Shown here: positions 1-11,462 of the stretch, piece by piece
Layout of the letters: every line of letters starts with the position of its first letter
Numbering within the stretch: position 1 is the stretch's first letter
Assembly (NCBI GenBank): GCA_012511395.1
Contig: JAAZGD010000112.1
Span: 1-33,342, forward strand
Origin: Clostridiales bacterium
GTDB lineage: Bacteria > Bacillota > Clostridia > Peptostreptococcales > Anaerovoracaceae
DNA: 33,342 nt
Direction of reading: 5' to 3'
The notes under the pieces: model-generated
The model's database searches: none
Told to the model about the DNA's origin: nothing
Seen by the model: only the letters and a program-made list of their open reading frames with translations
Made by a program: the position numbers and the translations under genes

Positions 1-7
1 TTATGGG

Positions 8-1465
8 ATGCTGAACATTAGAGTGATTTTTAGAATACTGAGCCTGGTAATAATCATTACGGGAATTGCCATGATTCCTTCATATTTTGTTGCCATGGCC
101 AGGGATTCTGCCCTTACTGAAAAAGCCTTTTTAACAGCCATTGGAATTACCCTGGTTACAGGCCTAATATTATATATAAACTTTAGGGATGCTAAGGGCA
201 CCTTGTCTCACAGGGACGGGTATATGGCGGTGGCTTTGTCCTGGCTTTTCGCCTCGCTTTTCGGTACGCTGCCCTATTGGCTCTCCTGGGGAAGGGTCCA
301 TCTCATAGATGGATTTTTCGAATCGGTGTCAGGCTTTACCACTACAGGCGCTACAGTAGTAGGCCTTGAGGCTCTTGATAAAAGCCTTCTGTTCTGGAAA
401 GCCACTGCCAGCTGGCTTGGAGGCATGGGGATTCTGGTCTTTGCCATCTCTCTGCTGCCGGCTTTGGGAATAAACGGGCTTACTATAGTGAAGGCTGAGG
501 TACCGGGACCTGTAGTGGACAAAGTGGCACCCAGGATTTCATCCTCCACAAAAATTCTATATTTCACCTACGGAGTTTTTACACTTTTGGAATTCTTCCT
601 GCTTTTCGGGTTTTCACAAATGGATTTCATCGACTCCATTATAAATACTTTTGGCAGTATCAGCACAGGCGGAGTCTTCACACATAAGGACGGCCTTTCC
701 TATTATGACAGCCCCTTTATAGAAGGTGTTATAGGCATCTTCTGCTTACTGGGCTCTGTCAGCTTTCTTATGTACTTTCTGGCTATCAAGGGCAAGTTTA
801 GAGAAATTATCAGGAATACAGAGTTTAAGGCTTTCCTGGCAATAATTATTATAAGCGCTCTTTTAGTATCCCTTTCCCTCTTTTTTAAAGGAGGCTATGA
901 TTCCTTCCTTCATGCCTTAAGACACGGTCTGTTCCAGGTGATCTCCTGTGCCACCACAGCAGGCTACGGTATTACTGACTTTTCTTTATGGCCCGGGCTT
1001 TGCATCACGCTTTTATTTCTCCTGATGCTTGTGGGAGGCTGCGGCTCTTCCACTTCAGGTGGGTTAAAGGTAATCCGCCTTATAACATCCTTTAAGATCG
1101 TATCAAGAATGTTCTTTAAAAGACTTCACCCTCAAGGAGTGACAGGTGTAAAGGTAGGAGGCAAAGCTATGTCTGCCGATATAGTTTCAAGAATAGCCAG
1201 CTTTATGATGCTTTACTTCGCCTTTTTTATAGGTTCTGTCCTAGTTTTATCTTTACAAAACCTTGATTTAGAAACTACTTTAGGTATTACTGCAGGCGCT
1301 TTAAGTAATACAGGCCTTGGTCTTGGACCTTACGGTCCTTCAGGCTCTTACGGCGTCTTCAATCAGCCTTTAAGACTATACCTTTCCTTTGTAATGCTTA
1401 TGGGCAGGCTTGAAATATTCACAGTCTTCATCTTATTTACGCCTGCTTACTGGAGGAACACCTGA
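8..1465 (+). CDS. trkH: TrkH/KtrB-family potassium uptake protein
   Basis: 485 aa polytopic membrane protein with repeated selectivity-filter-like segments (SGFTTTGATV, GSISTGGVF, CATTAGYGI, LSNTGLGLGP) and the typical C-terminus GRLEIFTVFILFTPAYWR. Upstream context is cut by the window edge. Confidence 0.93.
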   Translation: MLNIRVIFRILSLVIIITGIAMIPSYFVAMARDSALTEKAFLTAIGITLVTGLILYINFRDAKGTLSHRDGYMAVALSWLFASLFGTLPYWLSWGRVHLIDGFFESVSGFTTTGATVVGLEALDKSLLFWKATASWLGGMGILVFAISLLPALGINGLTIVKAEVPGPVVDKVAPRISSSTKILYFTYGVFTLLEFFLLFGFSQMDFIDSIINTFGSISTGGVFTHKDGLSYYDSPFIEGVIGIFCLLGSVSFLMYFLAIKGKFREIIRNTEFKAFLAIIIISALLVSLSLFFKGGYDSFLHALRHGLFQVISCATTAGYGITDFSLWPGLCITLLFLLMLVGGCGSSTSGGLKVIRLITSFKIVSRMFFKRLHPQGVTGVKVGGKAMSADIVSRIASFMMLYFAFFIGSVLVLSLQNLDLETTLGITAGALSNTGLGLGPYGPSGSYGVFNQPLRLYLSFVMLMGRLEIFTVFILFTPAYWRNT

Positions 1466-1467
1466 TT

Positions 1468-2646
1468 ATGAGCCAAAGAAAGCAAAAAGCTCTAATTGTG
1501 GCAGGTCTCATGTTTATAGGGGCAATCAGCAGGGCACCTACTGTATCCTTAGGTCCCTTGTTTCCTGAAATAAAAGAATCTCTTCAAATCAACTACGGCG
1601 TTATAGGGCTGATTATGACTATCCCTGTTATAGCTTTAGGAGTAAGCTCCATACCTGTAAGCACTCTTATAAACAGAAAAGGATTGTCCTTTTCAATCAT
1701 ACTGGGCCTTGCAATTTACGGTCTTTCACTTCCCATCCGATCCTTCATGGGGTTTTTCGGGCTTTTTACAGGCACCTTTTTAGTGGGCCTGGGAATGGCC
1801 TTCACCAACATACTGTCTTCCGTTATTATAAAGGAACATTTTCCTTTAAAAATTGGCATTATGACAGGGCTTTATACCACTGTTATGTACCTTTTTTCTG
1901 CTCTTTCCTCAGCGGTGGCAGTTCCCCTATCAGACGCCTTCAACAGCTGGCAGGTATCTTTATCCTTATGGTTTCCGTTAATAGTATTTACTCTTCTTCT
2001 CTGGGTTTATCAGATAAAAAGGGACTCGAATATCAACTACGAAGTGACCACCGCCACCTTCAAGGATGCCATGGGATTAATAAGAATCCCCTTGGTCAGA
2101 TGGATAACTGTACTTATGGCCAGCCAGTCCATTATTTATTTCTGTACGTTGTCATATATGCCTGCCATCATGCAGGAAGCAGGATTTTCAGGGGAAACTG
2201 CCGGCCTTATGGCCAGCGTGGTGCAGCTTTCCGGAATACCTTCAGCTCTTTTATCAGGCGCCGTAGTTTATAAATTTAAAAAACAGCAGCTGCCCTGTGT
2301 TTTTGTGGCCTTCACTTTCCTTATAGCCACTTTGCTGATGATCTATTCCCGATCCCTTTTCGGATTTTTCCTGTGCTCACTTTTCATGGGCTTTTCCATG
2401 GCCGCCAGCTATACCTTGTACTTATGCATTCTCACTTTAAGATCAAAGAATTCTTCTCAAGCAGGTATGGTGGCAGGAGCCACATCTCTTTTTGGTTACC
2501 TTATAACCTCATTGGGCCCAACCATTATGGGCTTTGCCTACAACTTGTTTTCTTCCTTTACCTTACCCTTATACGGTCTTGTTATCTGCGCCTTTTTCTA
2601 TGGCCTTTCCGGTATAAAATCAGGGAAGGACATGGTCATGGATTAA
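1468..2646 (+). CDS. Major facilitator superfamily transporter (CynX/NimT-like)
   Basis: 392 aa, about 12 hydrophobic segments; N-terminal GAISRAPTVSLGPLFPEIKESLQINYGVIGLIMTIPVIALG resembles CynX/NimT-type MFS proteins. Substrate not inferable. Confidence 0.8.
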   Translation: MSQRKQKALIVAGLMFIGAISRAPTVSLGPLFPEIKESLQINYGVIGLIMTIPVIALGVSSIPVSTLINRKGLSFSIILGLAIYGLSLPIRSFMGFFGLFTGTFLVGLGMAFTNILSSVIIKEHFPLKIGIMTGLYTTVMYLFSALSSAVAVPLSDAFNSWQVSLSLWFPLIVFTLLLWVYQIKRDSNINYEVTTATFKDAMGLIRIPLVRWITVLMASQSIIYFCTLSYMPAIMQEAGFSGETAGLMASVVQLSGIPSALLSGAVVYKFKKQQLPCVFVAFTFLIATLLMIYSRSLFGFFLCSLFMGFSMAASYTLYLCILTLRSKNSSQAGMVAGATSLFGYLITSLGPTIMGFAYNLFSSFTLPLYGLVICAFFYGLSGIKSGKDMVMD

Positions 2647-2647
2647 A

Positions 2648-2676
2648 AAAAGGGCAGGTCACAACCCTGCCCTTTT
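2648..2676. terminator. Bidirectional intrinsic terminator between convergent MFS gene and hppA
   Basis: Perfect 11-bp stem AAAAGGGCAGG / CCTGCCCTTTT with short loop; A-tract on one side and T-tract on the other. Confidence 0.85.
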
Positions 2677-2690
2677 CTGCTTTTTCTTTC

Positions 2691-4703
2691 TTAAATCAGC
2701 CCGCCTACCGCAATGAATATAGGTGCAAAAACAACTGCAACTATGGTCATAAGCTTAATGAGAATATTTATGGAAGGACCCGATGTATCCTTAAAGGGAT
2801 CCCCCACCGTGTCTCCTACCACTCCTGCCTTATGGGCTTCTGAGCCTTTACCTCCAAAGTGACCGCTTTCAATATACTTCTTTGCATTGTCCCAAGCTCC
2901 GCCTGCATTGGCCATCATAATTGCAACCAACACACCCGATGCAAGAGCTCCTGCCAACATTCCGCCCAAAGCTTCGGGGCCTAAAATTATGCCTACTGCA
3001 AGAGGTGTAATAATTGCCATAAGTCCCGGTGCCAGCATTTCCCTCAAAGCAGCTTTAGTGGATATATCAACGCAGTTTGCATAATCGGGCTTTGAAGTCC
3101 CCTTCATAATGCCCGGGTCTTCTCTAAACTGACGCCTTACTTCTTCAATCATCTGAGTTGCGGCCTTTCCTACAGAGTTCATGGTGAGAGCTGAGAACAG
3201 GAAGGGCAGCATTGCCCCGATGAAGAGACCGATTATTACTATAGGCTCTAAAAGGCTTATGGTCTGTAGGTTTGTAACTGTGGCATAAGCTGCAAAAAGT
3301 GCAAGAGCTGTCAAAGCAGCACTTCCTATTGCAAAGCCTTTTCCAATAGCTGCAGTTGTGTTTCCAACTGAATCAAGCTTGTCAGTTATAGTTCTTACTT
3401 CGTGTGGAAGTTCAGCCATCTCTGCGATACCGCCTGCATTATCTGAAACAGGGCCGTATGCATCTACTGCTACAACCATACCAGTTGTTGAAAGCATTCC
3501 TACTGCAGCAAGAGCGATTCCATAAAGTCCTGCAAACCAGTAACTTACAAAAATGCCTGCACAGATAAACATAATGGGCCACACTGTTGACAGCATGCCT
3601 ACTCCAAATCCTGAGATTATGGTAGTAGCAGCGCCTGTCTGTGACTGTTCCGCAATTTTCTTTACATGCTTAAATTCGTCCGAGGTATATATTTCAGTTA
3701 TCTTTCCTATGGCTATTCCTACAATAAGTCCTGCAATAATGGCATAAGCAAAATTGAAGCTTCCAAGAATAGCCTGTGAGAGAACAAGAGATAATATAAC
3801 TACAATAACTCCTGATACATAAGTTCCTCTGTTTAAGGCAGCTGCCGGATTTTTATTTTCTTTGCCTCCAACCATCATGATACCTATTATGGAAGCTATG
3901 ATTCCTATAGCTACAAGAAGTATGGGAAACAGAGCTGCGCTTGATGCTGTAAAGGCACCTGCTGAATTAACTGCGGCAACTGCAGCAAGTGATATAGCAG
4001 ATATTAAGGATCCAACATAGGACTCAAATAAGTCGGAGCCCATGCCTGCAACGTCACCTACGTTGTCTCCCACGTTGTCAGCAATAACTGCTGGGTTTCT
4101 TGGATCATCCTCAGGGATTCCTGCTTCCACCTTGCCTACGAGATCTGCTCCCACATCAGCAGCTTTTGTGTAAATACCTCCGCCTACACGGCCAAATAGT
4201 GCCATGGAAGAAGCTCCAAGGCCAAAGCCTGTTATTACTGAAGCGCTGTTTATTCCCATTACTACAAAAACAGTTCCTATTCCAAGAAGCCCCAATCCTA
4301 CAACGCAAAGACCCATAACTGCGCCTGAACGAAAGGCCACCTTCAAAGCTCCTGTCATACCTGATTCCATAGCTGCGTGAGCAGTTCTTACATTGCCCTT
4401 TGTCGCTACTCTCATGCCGAAGAATCCTGCCAAAACTGAAAGCAGTGCCCCAAAGACATAGAGAACTGCAGTAAGCCAGTCAATAGCAAGGCCTATCAGT
4501 AAAAATAAAACTATGATTACAACAACCATGCTTTTATATTCTCTCTTTAGAAAAGCCATGGCTCCTTCTCTTATGAAAGATGAAATTTCCTTCATTCTGT
4601 CTGTGCCCTCTTCAACCCTGTTAATCCAGGAAGCAAGGCCAAATGCAAAAAATAACGCAATGGCAGCGCTTAAAGGGGCAAGAACCGGTAATAAAATGTC
4701 CAT
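2691..4703 (-). CDS. hppA: Membrane-bound ion-translocating pyrophosphatase (K+-dependent type)
   Basis: 670 aa with signature [43 protein letters not shown] and C-terminal [43 protein letters not shown] carries Ala at the K+-dependence position. SD AGGAGG upstream of ATG. Confidence 0.97.
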   Translation of the reverse strand: MDILLPVLAPLSAAIALFFAFGLASWINRVEEGTDRMKEISSFIREGAMAFLKREYKSMVVVIIVLFLLIGLAIDWLTAVLYVFGALLSVLAGFFGMRVATKGNVRTAHAAMESGMTGALKVAFRSGAVMGLCVVGLGLLGIGTVFVVMGINSASVITGFGLGASSMALFGRVGGGIYTKAADVGADLVGKVEAGIPEDDPRNPAVIADNVGDNVGDVAGMGSDLFESYVGSLISAISLAAVAAVNSAGAFTASSAALFPILLVAIGIIASIIGIMMVGGKENKNPAAALNRGTYVSGVIVVILSLVLSQAILGSFNFAYAIIAGLIVGIAIGKITEIYTSDEFKHVKKIAEQSQTGAATTIISGFGVGMLSTVWPIMFICAGIFVSYWFAGLYGIALAAVGMLSTTGMVVAVDAYGPVSDNAGGIAEMAELPHEVRTITDKLDSVGNTTAAIGKGFAIGSAALTALALFAAYATVTNLQTISLLEPIVIIGLFIGAMLPFLFSALTMNSVGKAATQMIEEVRRQFREDPGIMKGTSKPDYANCVDISTKAALREMLAPGLMAIITPLAVGIILGPEALGGMLAGALASGVLVAIMMANAGGAWDNAKKYIESGHFGGKGSEAHKAGVVGDTVGDPFKDTSGPSINILIKLMTIVAVVFAPIFIAVGGLI

Positions 4704-4753
4704 GTGTTACGTTCCTCCTGATTACTAAAGCTAAATGTATTACTAAACATACC

Positions 4754-4778
4754 AAAAAGGTGCCTTAGTCACCTTTTT
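4754..4778 (-). terminator. Intrinsic terminator downstream of secG
   Basis: AAAAAGGTG-CCTTAGT-CACCTTTTT inverted repeat; on the - strand it ends in a T-tract after secG. Confidence 0.75.
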
Positions 4779-4828
4779 AATTATTTCCTAATCTAAAAAG
4801 TTAAGATAGCAACCTTTTCTTCCTTTTC

Positions 4829-5059
4829 TTATTCAATGGCTACAAGTGCAAGGGAAATAACTATAAAACAAACGGCAGCTATTTTTGCGGTCCTTTCAAG
4901 GACTGCCTCATAGCCTCTTGATCTCTTCTTTCCGAAAAGCTGTTCTGCTCCTCCGCCGATTGCGCCCGATAACCCTGCGCTGCTTCCCGACTGAAGCAAA
5001 ATGCTTGCAATCAACACCAGGCTTGCCAGAGCCAAAAGTACCATTAGTGCAACTTTCAT
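4829..5059 (-). CDS. secG: Preprotein translocase subunit SecG
   Basis: 76 aa; LLQSGSSAGLSGAIGGGAEQLFGKKRSRGYEAVLERTAKI is a typical SecG core; located downstream of eno as in many Firmicutes. Confidence 0.93.
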   Translation of the reverse strand: MKVALMVLLALASLVLIASILLQSGSSAGLSGAIGGGAEQLFGKKRSRGYEAVLERTAKIAAVCFIVISLALVAIE

Positions 5060-5134
5060 TTGAAATACTCCTTTTAATTCATAATTAACTTGATAATGTT
5101 ATCACGATATATTTTTAAAAGCAATATGAAACTG

Positions 5135-7202
<2,068 letters not shown>

Positions 7203-7217
7203 TTTAAATCTCCTGAT

Positions 7218-8402
7218 TTACTTATCTAAAATAGCAGACAATCCGGGTAAAGGCTTGCCCTCTAAAAATTCCAAAGAGGCGCCGCCGCCTGTGGATATAT
7301 GGGTCATCTTATCTGCCAAGCCAAATTTTTCTACAGCTGCTATGGAGTCGCCGCCGCCTACTATGGTTATAGCCTTCGATTGAATAAGAGCCCTTGCGAT
7401 CTGAAGGGTGCCCACAGCAAAGTTTGGCATTTCAAAAACCCCCATGGGACCGTTCCAAAAAATAGTTTTAGCTTTTAAAATTTCTTCTGTGAAAAGTTGG
7501 ATGGTTTTCGGCCCTATATCCATTATCATTAAGTCGGTACAAAGGTGCCCCATGTCCGAGACTTGTTTATATGAATCATTTTCAAAATCCCTTGCACATA
7601 CATTATCTATTGGCAAAAGAAGCTTAACGTTTTCGCTCTTCAGTTTGTTCATTAAGTCACTTGCGATCTCCACCTCTTTGTCCTCAATGTTGGATATTCC
7701 TATTTCGTGGCCTAAAGCCTTTTGAAAGGGGAAGGCCATTCTGCCCCCTATAATTAGAGAGTTTACCTTGCCAAAGAGATTTTCTACCACATGAATTTTA
7801 TCCTCCACCTTTGCGCCGCCCATTATGGCCAAAAAAGGATGCTTGGGGTTGCTTATGGCCTCTCCTAAAAAGGCAACCTCCCTTTCCATTAAAAATCCTG
7901 ATACAGCCGGTAAAAATGAAGCTATACCGTAGGTGGAAGCATGGGCTCTATGGGCTGTACCAAAGGCATCGTTAACGAAAATATCCCCAAGCTCTGCAAG
8001 CTCCTTGCTGAAGGAAGGCGTATTGTCAGTCTCTTCCTTCCTGAACCTGAGGTTTTCAAGAAGCATAACTTCTCTGTCCTTTAACTCCAGAACCTGTTTT
8101 TTAACTGTCTCGTCAACTACGAGAGGCGAAGATATGAAGACGACTTTTTTACCCATAAATTCCGACAGCCTTTCTGCCACAGGCTTTAAGGTATACTTCA
8201 TGTCCGCTTCACCTTCAGGCCTTCCAAGATGAGACATCAAAATAACCTTGGCCCCTTGATCTATAAGGTAGTCTATTGTGGGAAGGGCGGCCACAATTCT
8301 GCTGTCATTGGTTATCTGGCCATCCTCCATAGGTACATTAAAATCACATCGTACCAGCACCCTTTTCCCTTTAACATCTATATCCTTAACAGTTTTTTTC
8401 AT
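7218..8402 (-). CDS. pgk: Phosphoglycerate kinase
   Basis: MKKTVKDIDVKGKRVLVRCDFNVPMEDGQI, MSHLGRP, LLENLRFRKEE, GGGDSIAAVEKFG, STGGGASLEFLEGK. Start placed at 8402 (Met7 of the listed ORF), just beyond the gap stop. Confidence 0.97.
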   Translation of the reverse strand: MKKTVKDIDVKGKRVLVRCDFNVPMEDGQITNDSRIVAALPTIDYLIDQGAKVILMSHLGRPEGEADMKYTLKPVAERLSEFMGKKVVFISSPLVVDETVKKQVLELKDREVMLLENLRFRKEETDNTPSFSKELAELGDIFVNDAFGTAHRAHASTYGIASFLPAVSGFLMEREVAFLGEAISNPKHPFLAIMGGAKVEDKIHVVENLFGKVNSLIIGGRMAFPFQKALGHEIGISNIEDKEVEIASDLMNKLKSENVKLLLPIDNVCARDFENDSYKQVSDMGHLCTDLMIMDIGPKTIQLFTEEILKAKTIFWNGPMGVFEMPNFAVGTLQIARALIQSKAITIVGGGDSIAAVEKFGLADKMTHISTGGGASLEFLEGKPLPGLSAILDK

Positions 8403-8403
8403 A

Positions 8404-9417
8404 TTAAATACCTTTTTCAACTATGAATTCCATTAAGTCTCTGGTTCTCATGGAATAGCCCCATTCATTATCATACCAGGAAAGGATCTTCACCATGGTG
8501 TCATTGATTACCATGGTGGAAAGAGCATCTACTGTAGAGGATGCGGGGTCATGCTTGAAATCGATGGAAACAAGAGGCTCTTCCGTGTAGTTCATAATCC
8601 CTTTAAGCTTACCTTCCGATGCTTTTTTCAAAAAGCCGTTTACCTCCTCTTTCGTAGTGTTCTTTGAAACTTCAAAAACTATATCTACAAGAGAAACAGA
8701 AGCAGTAGGTACTCTTATGGCAAGACCGTTCAGTTTGCCTTTTAAGTTGGGTAAACCCAAGCTTACAGCTCTTGCCGCCCCGGTTGTTGTGGGAATCATA
8801 GAGAGGGCAGCAGCTCTTGCTCTCCTTAAATCCTTGTGGGGCAGATCCAATATTTTCTGGTCATTGGTGTAGGAATGGATGGTGGTCATAAGGCCTCTTA
8901 CCACCCCCAGCTCTTCATCTATAACCTTTGCCACAGGTGCAAGACAGTTTGTTGTACAGGAAGCATTTGAAATTATATGATGCTTATCCTTGTCATACTT
9001 ATCTTCATTTACTCCAAGGACTATGGTGATATCCTCATCGGTGGCGGGAGCTGATATGAGCACCTTCTTTACTGAATCTCTTATATGCTTTTCCGCATCC
9101 TGTTTTTTTGTGAAAAGTCCTGTTGCCTCCAGCACCAGGGAAACTCCTTTTTCGCCCCAGGGGATAATGGCGGGATCTTTTTCCGCATAAATTTTAATCT
9201 CTTTTCCGTTAACTATGATAGATGAATCCGTATACTCAACTGTACCCAGGAACTTTCCGAAACAGCTGTCATACTTCAATAGATGAGCCAGAGTTTCGGG
9301 GGTAGTTAAATCGTTTATTGCCACCACCTCATAGTTTAAGTCCTCCATTTCATAAATACCTTTTAAAACATTTCTTCCGATTCTTCCAAACCCGTTAATT
9401 CCCACTTTCGCTTTCAT
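8404..9417 (-). CDS. gap: Glyceraldehyde-3-phosphate dehydrogenase
   Basis: 337 aa; VGINGFGRIGRNV, NASCTTNCLAPVAKV catalytic Cys motif, SWYDNEWGYSMR. Confidence 0.98.
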   Translation of the reverse strand: MKAKVGINGFGRIGRNVLKGIYEMEDLNYEVVAINDLTTPETLAHLLKYDSCFGKFLGTVEYTDSSIIVNGKEIKIYAEKDPAIIPWGEKGVSLVLEATGLFTKKQDAEKHIRDSVKKVLISAPATDEDITIVLGVNEDKYDKDKHHIISNASCTTNCLAPVAKVIDEELGVVRGLMTTIHSYTNDQKILDLPHKDLRRARAAALSMIPTTTGAARAVSLGLPNLKGKLNGLAIRVPTASVSLVDIVFEVSKNTTKEEVNGFLKKASEGKLKGIMNYTEEPLVSIDFKHDPASSTVDALSTMVINDTMVKILSWYDNEWGYSMRTRDLMEFIVEKGI

Positions 9418-9433
9418 GCCTAAAAATCCTCCT

Positions 9434-10822
9434 CTAATATCTTTTTCTTCTTGGTGATGATAAAATACCTTCTTCTTCTCTGTATTTGGCTATGGTCCTT
9501 CTTGAAATATCTATTCCTTTGTCCATTAATACCTTCATGATTTCCTGGTCGCTTAAAGGAGATTGAGTGTCTTCTTCTTCAATCAACTCCCTCATAATCG
9601 CTTTTACTCCCGTTGCTGAAATACTTTCCTCCTCATGATAACTGTCCTTGCATCTTTTTACGCCGCTTTGGAAGAAATATTTAAGCTCATAGACTCCAAG
9701 AGGCGTATCTATATATTTATCATTAATGGAACGGCTTACAGTAGACTCATGAACTCCCACCTCATCTGCTATTTGTTTCAGGGTGAGAATCCTTAAACAT
9801 TCCGGTCCCTTTTCAAAAAACTCCTGCTGATAATTTATTATTGCTTTTGCAATTTTTAAAATAGTATCCTTTCTCTGTTCAATGCTTTTAATGAGCCACA
9901 GAGCGGAATTAATCTTCTTGGTCAGGTAATTTCGAAGCTCAACATCGCTTTCCGCCCTTTCCTTTAAGCTGTTGTAATAGGATGAAATTTTAAGCTGAGG
10001 CACGTTATCATCTATTATTGAGACTGAAAACCCATCGCCTGTTTTTTCAATTTTTAAATCTGGGACGATAAACCTGCTGGCTTCTTTTGATTCAAACCAT
10101 CTACCCGGCTTTGGCTCCAGAGTTTTAATTATGTCGGAAACACACTGAAGCTTTTCCTTTTGAATGGACAATGCCTTTGAGATCTTTAAAACCTTGTTTT
10201 CAGCCAGGTCCTCCAGATGGTTTTCTATCACCTCTTTTGTCAGCCTGTAATCCTCTTCCTCAAGCTTTAAATCCTGATCACTTCTGTCAGGGCACATATA
10301 GTCAGAAAGCTGCAGCAGCAAACATTCCTGGAGACTTCTTGCACCCACTCCCTTAGGTTCAAAGCCCTGTATTCTCTTAAGGGATGTGAATACTTTCTCT
10401 GTAGTGGTATTAAGTTTTTCCGCAATTTCCGAAAGGGGCATAAACAGATAGCCGTTTTCATCCATAGCGTTTATTATATACCTTCCTCTCACCTTGCACT
10501 TCTCATGACAACAGGTGGTTTCCAGCTGAAACAGCAGATGTTCTTTTAAAGTCTCTCTTTTTTCCGCCTGATATCTATCCTGAATAAATTGAACCATATC
10601 AAAATCCTCATCTGACTTTGAACTCCTATAGCCGTAAGGATAACTATAGGGTATGGCCCTGTCATTGATAAGTTCAATTAGAGGGTTATCTAAAAGTTCC
10701 TCGTTTACATATTCCTCTAAATCCTGAGTATTATATTGCAAAATCCTGATAGCCTGAATTAAATCAGGAGTCATCACCAGTTTTTGAGTTTGTTCAATCC
10801 TTTGTTCATATCCCAGTTTCAT
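9434..10822 (-). CDS. rpoN: RNA polymerase sigma-54 factor
   Basis: 462 aa; N-terminal region I EQTQKLVMTPDLIQAIRILQYN, HTH region EVGVHESTVSRSINDKYIDTPLGVYELKYFF, RpoN box-like SRRTIAKYREEEGI. Confidence 0.97.
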   Translation of the reverse strand: MKLGYEQRIEQTQKLVMTPDLIQAIRILQYNTQDLEEYVNEELLDNPLIELINDRAIPYSYPYGYRSSKSDEDFDMVQFIQDRYQAEKRETLKEHLLFQLETTCCHEKCKVRGRYIINAMDENGYLFMPLSEIAEKLNTTTEKVFTSLKRIQGFEPKGVGARSLQECLLLQLSDYMCPDRSDQDLKLEEEDYRLTKEVIENHLEDLAENKVLKISKALSIQKEKLQCVSDIIKTLEPKPGRWFESKEASRFIVPDLKIEKTGDGFSVSIIDDNVPQLKISSYYNSLKERAESDVELRNYLTKKINSALWLIKSIEQRKDTILKIAKAIINYQQEFFEKGPECLRILTLKQIADEVGVHESTVSRSINDKYIDTPLGVYELKYFFQSGVKRCKDSYHEEESISATGVKAIMRELIEEEDTQSPLSDQEIMKVLMDKGIDISRRTIAKYREEEGILSSPRRKRY

Positions 10823-10828
10823 GCAATT

Positions 10829-10837
10829 ATTATACCA
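10829..10837 (-). promoter_or_regulatory. Candidate extended -10 element of rpoN promoter (TGGTATAAT), abutting the start codon
   Basis: On the - strand TGG-TATAAT followed by only 6 nt (AATTGC) before the rpoN ATG; candidate weak -35 TTTAAT at 10852-10857. Confidence 0.45.
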
Positions 10838-10864
10838 TGAACCAAAACGGGATTAAACCTGAAT

Positions 10865-11335
10865 TTATGTCATGTTTTTAAAGCCAAGCTGCCTTAAAGC
10901 TTCAAAGAGAACGATATTCACGGCATTTGAGAGGTTAAAGGACCTGGATTTAGTATCGGGGCTCATAGGGATCCTTAGGGCTCTTTCCTTGTTTTCATTT
11001 ATTAGGGAAAGAGGCAGACCTTTGGTTTCTTTTCCGAATATGAGAATATCCTCATCTTTGTAGGAGATTTCCGTATAAAGCCTTTCTCCTTTAGTAGTAA
11101 TAAAATAGAGGCTTTTACCCTTCATTCCGCTCATAAATTCATCCAGGTTTTCATGTACTCTTAAATCCACGTAAGGCCAATAGTCAAGGCCCGCCCTTTT
11201 AAGTGCTTTATCATCTATTGAAAAACCTAAAGGCTTTACAAGATGAAGAACAGTTTCAGTAGCTGCACAGGACCTTGCAATATTTCCTGTATTAGGCGGA
11301 ATCTCGGGTTCCACCAGCACCACATGTATTGCCAT
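10865..11335 (-). CDS. trmL: tRNA (cytidine(34)-2'-O)-methyltransferase, SPOUT family
   Basis: 156 aa; VLVEPEIPPNTGNIARSCAAT, FGKETKGLP, RIPMSPDTKSRSFNLSNAVNIVLFEALRQ. Confidence 0.93.
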   Translation of the reverse strand: MAIHVVLVEPEIPPNTGNIARSCAATETVLHLVKPLGFSIDDKALKRAGLDYWPYVDLRVHENLDEFMSGMKGKSLYFITTKGERLYTEISYKDEDILIFGKETKGLPLSLINENKERALRIPMSPDTKSRSFNLSNAVNIVLFEALRQLGFKNMT

Positions 11336-11462
11336 GTTTTGATCTCCTAAAAATTTATTGTCTTCCTTCCTATTATATAATTGGAATAAATTAATAAAAG
11401 ACTTTTATTGAAGGCTCATATATAATGAGGGATAGTATGAAAGAAAAAGAGAGGTAAAATTT

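Noticed and set aside
2373-2843. 156-aa + strand ORF spanning the MFS 3' end, the terminator and the hppA 3' end
   Set aside because: Out of frame with the MFS gene and runs across a bidirectional terminator into antisense hppA; no credible protein.
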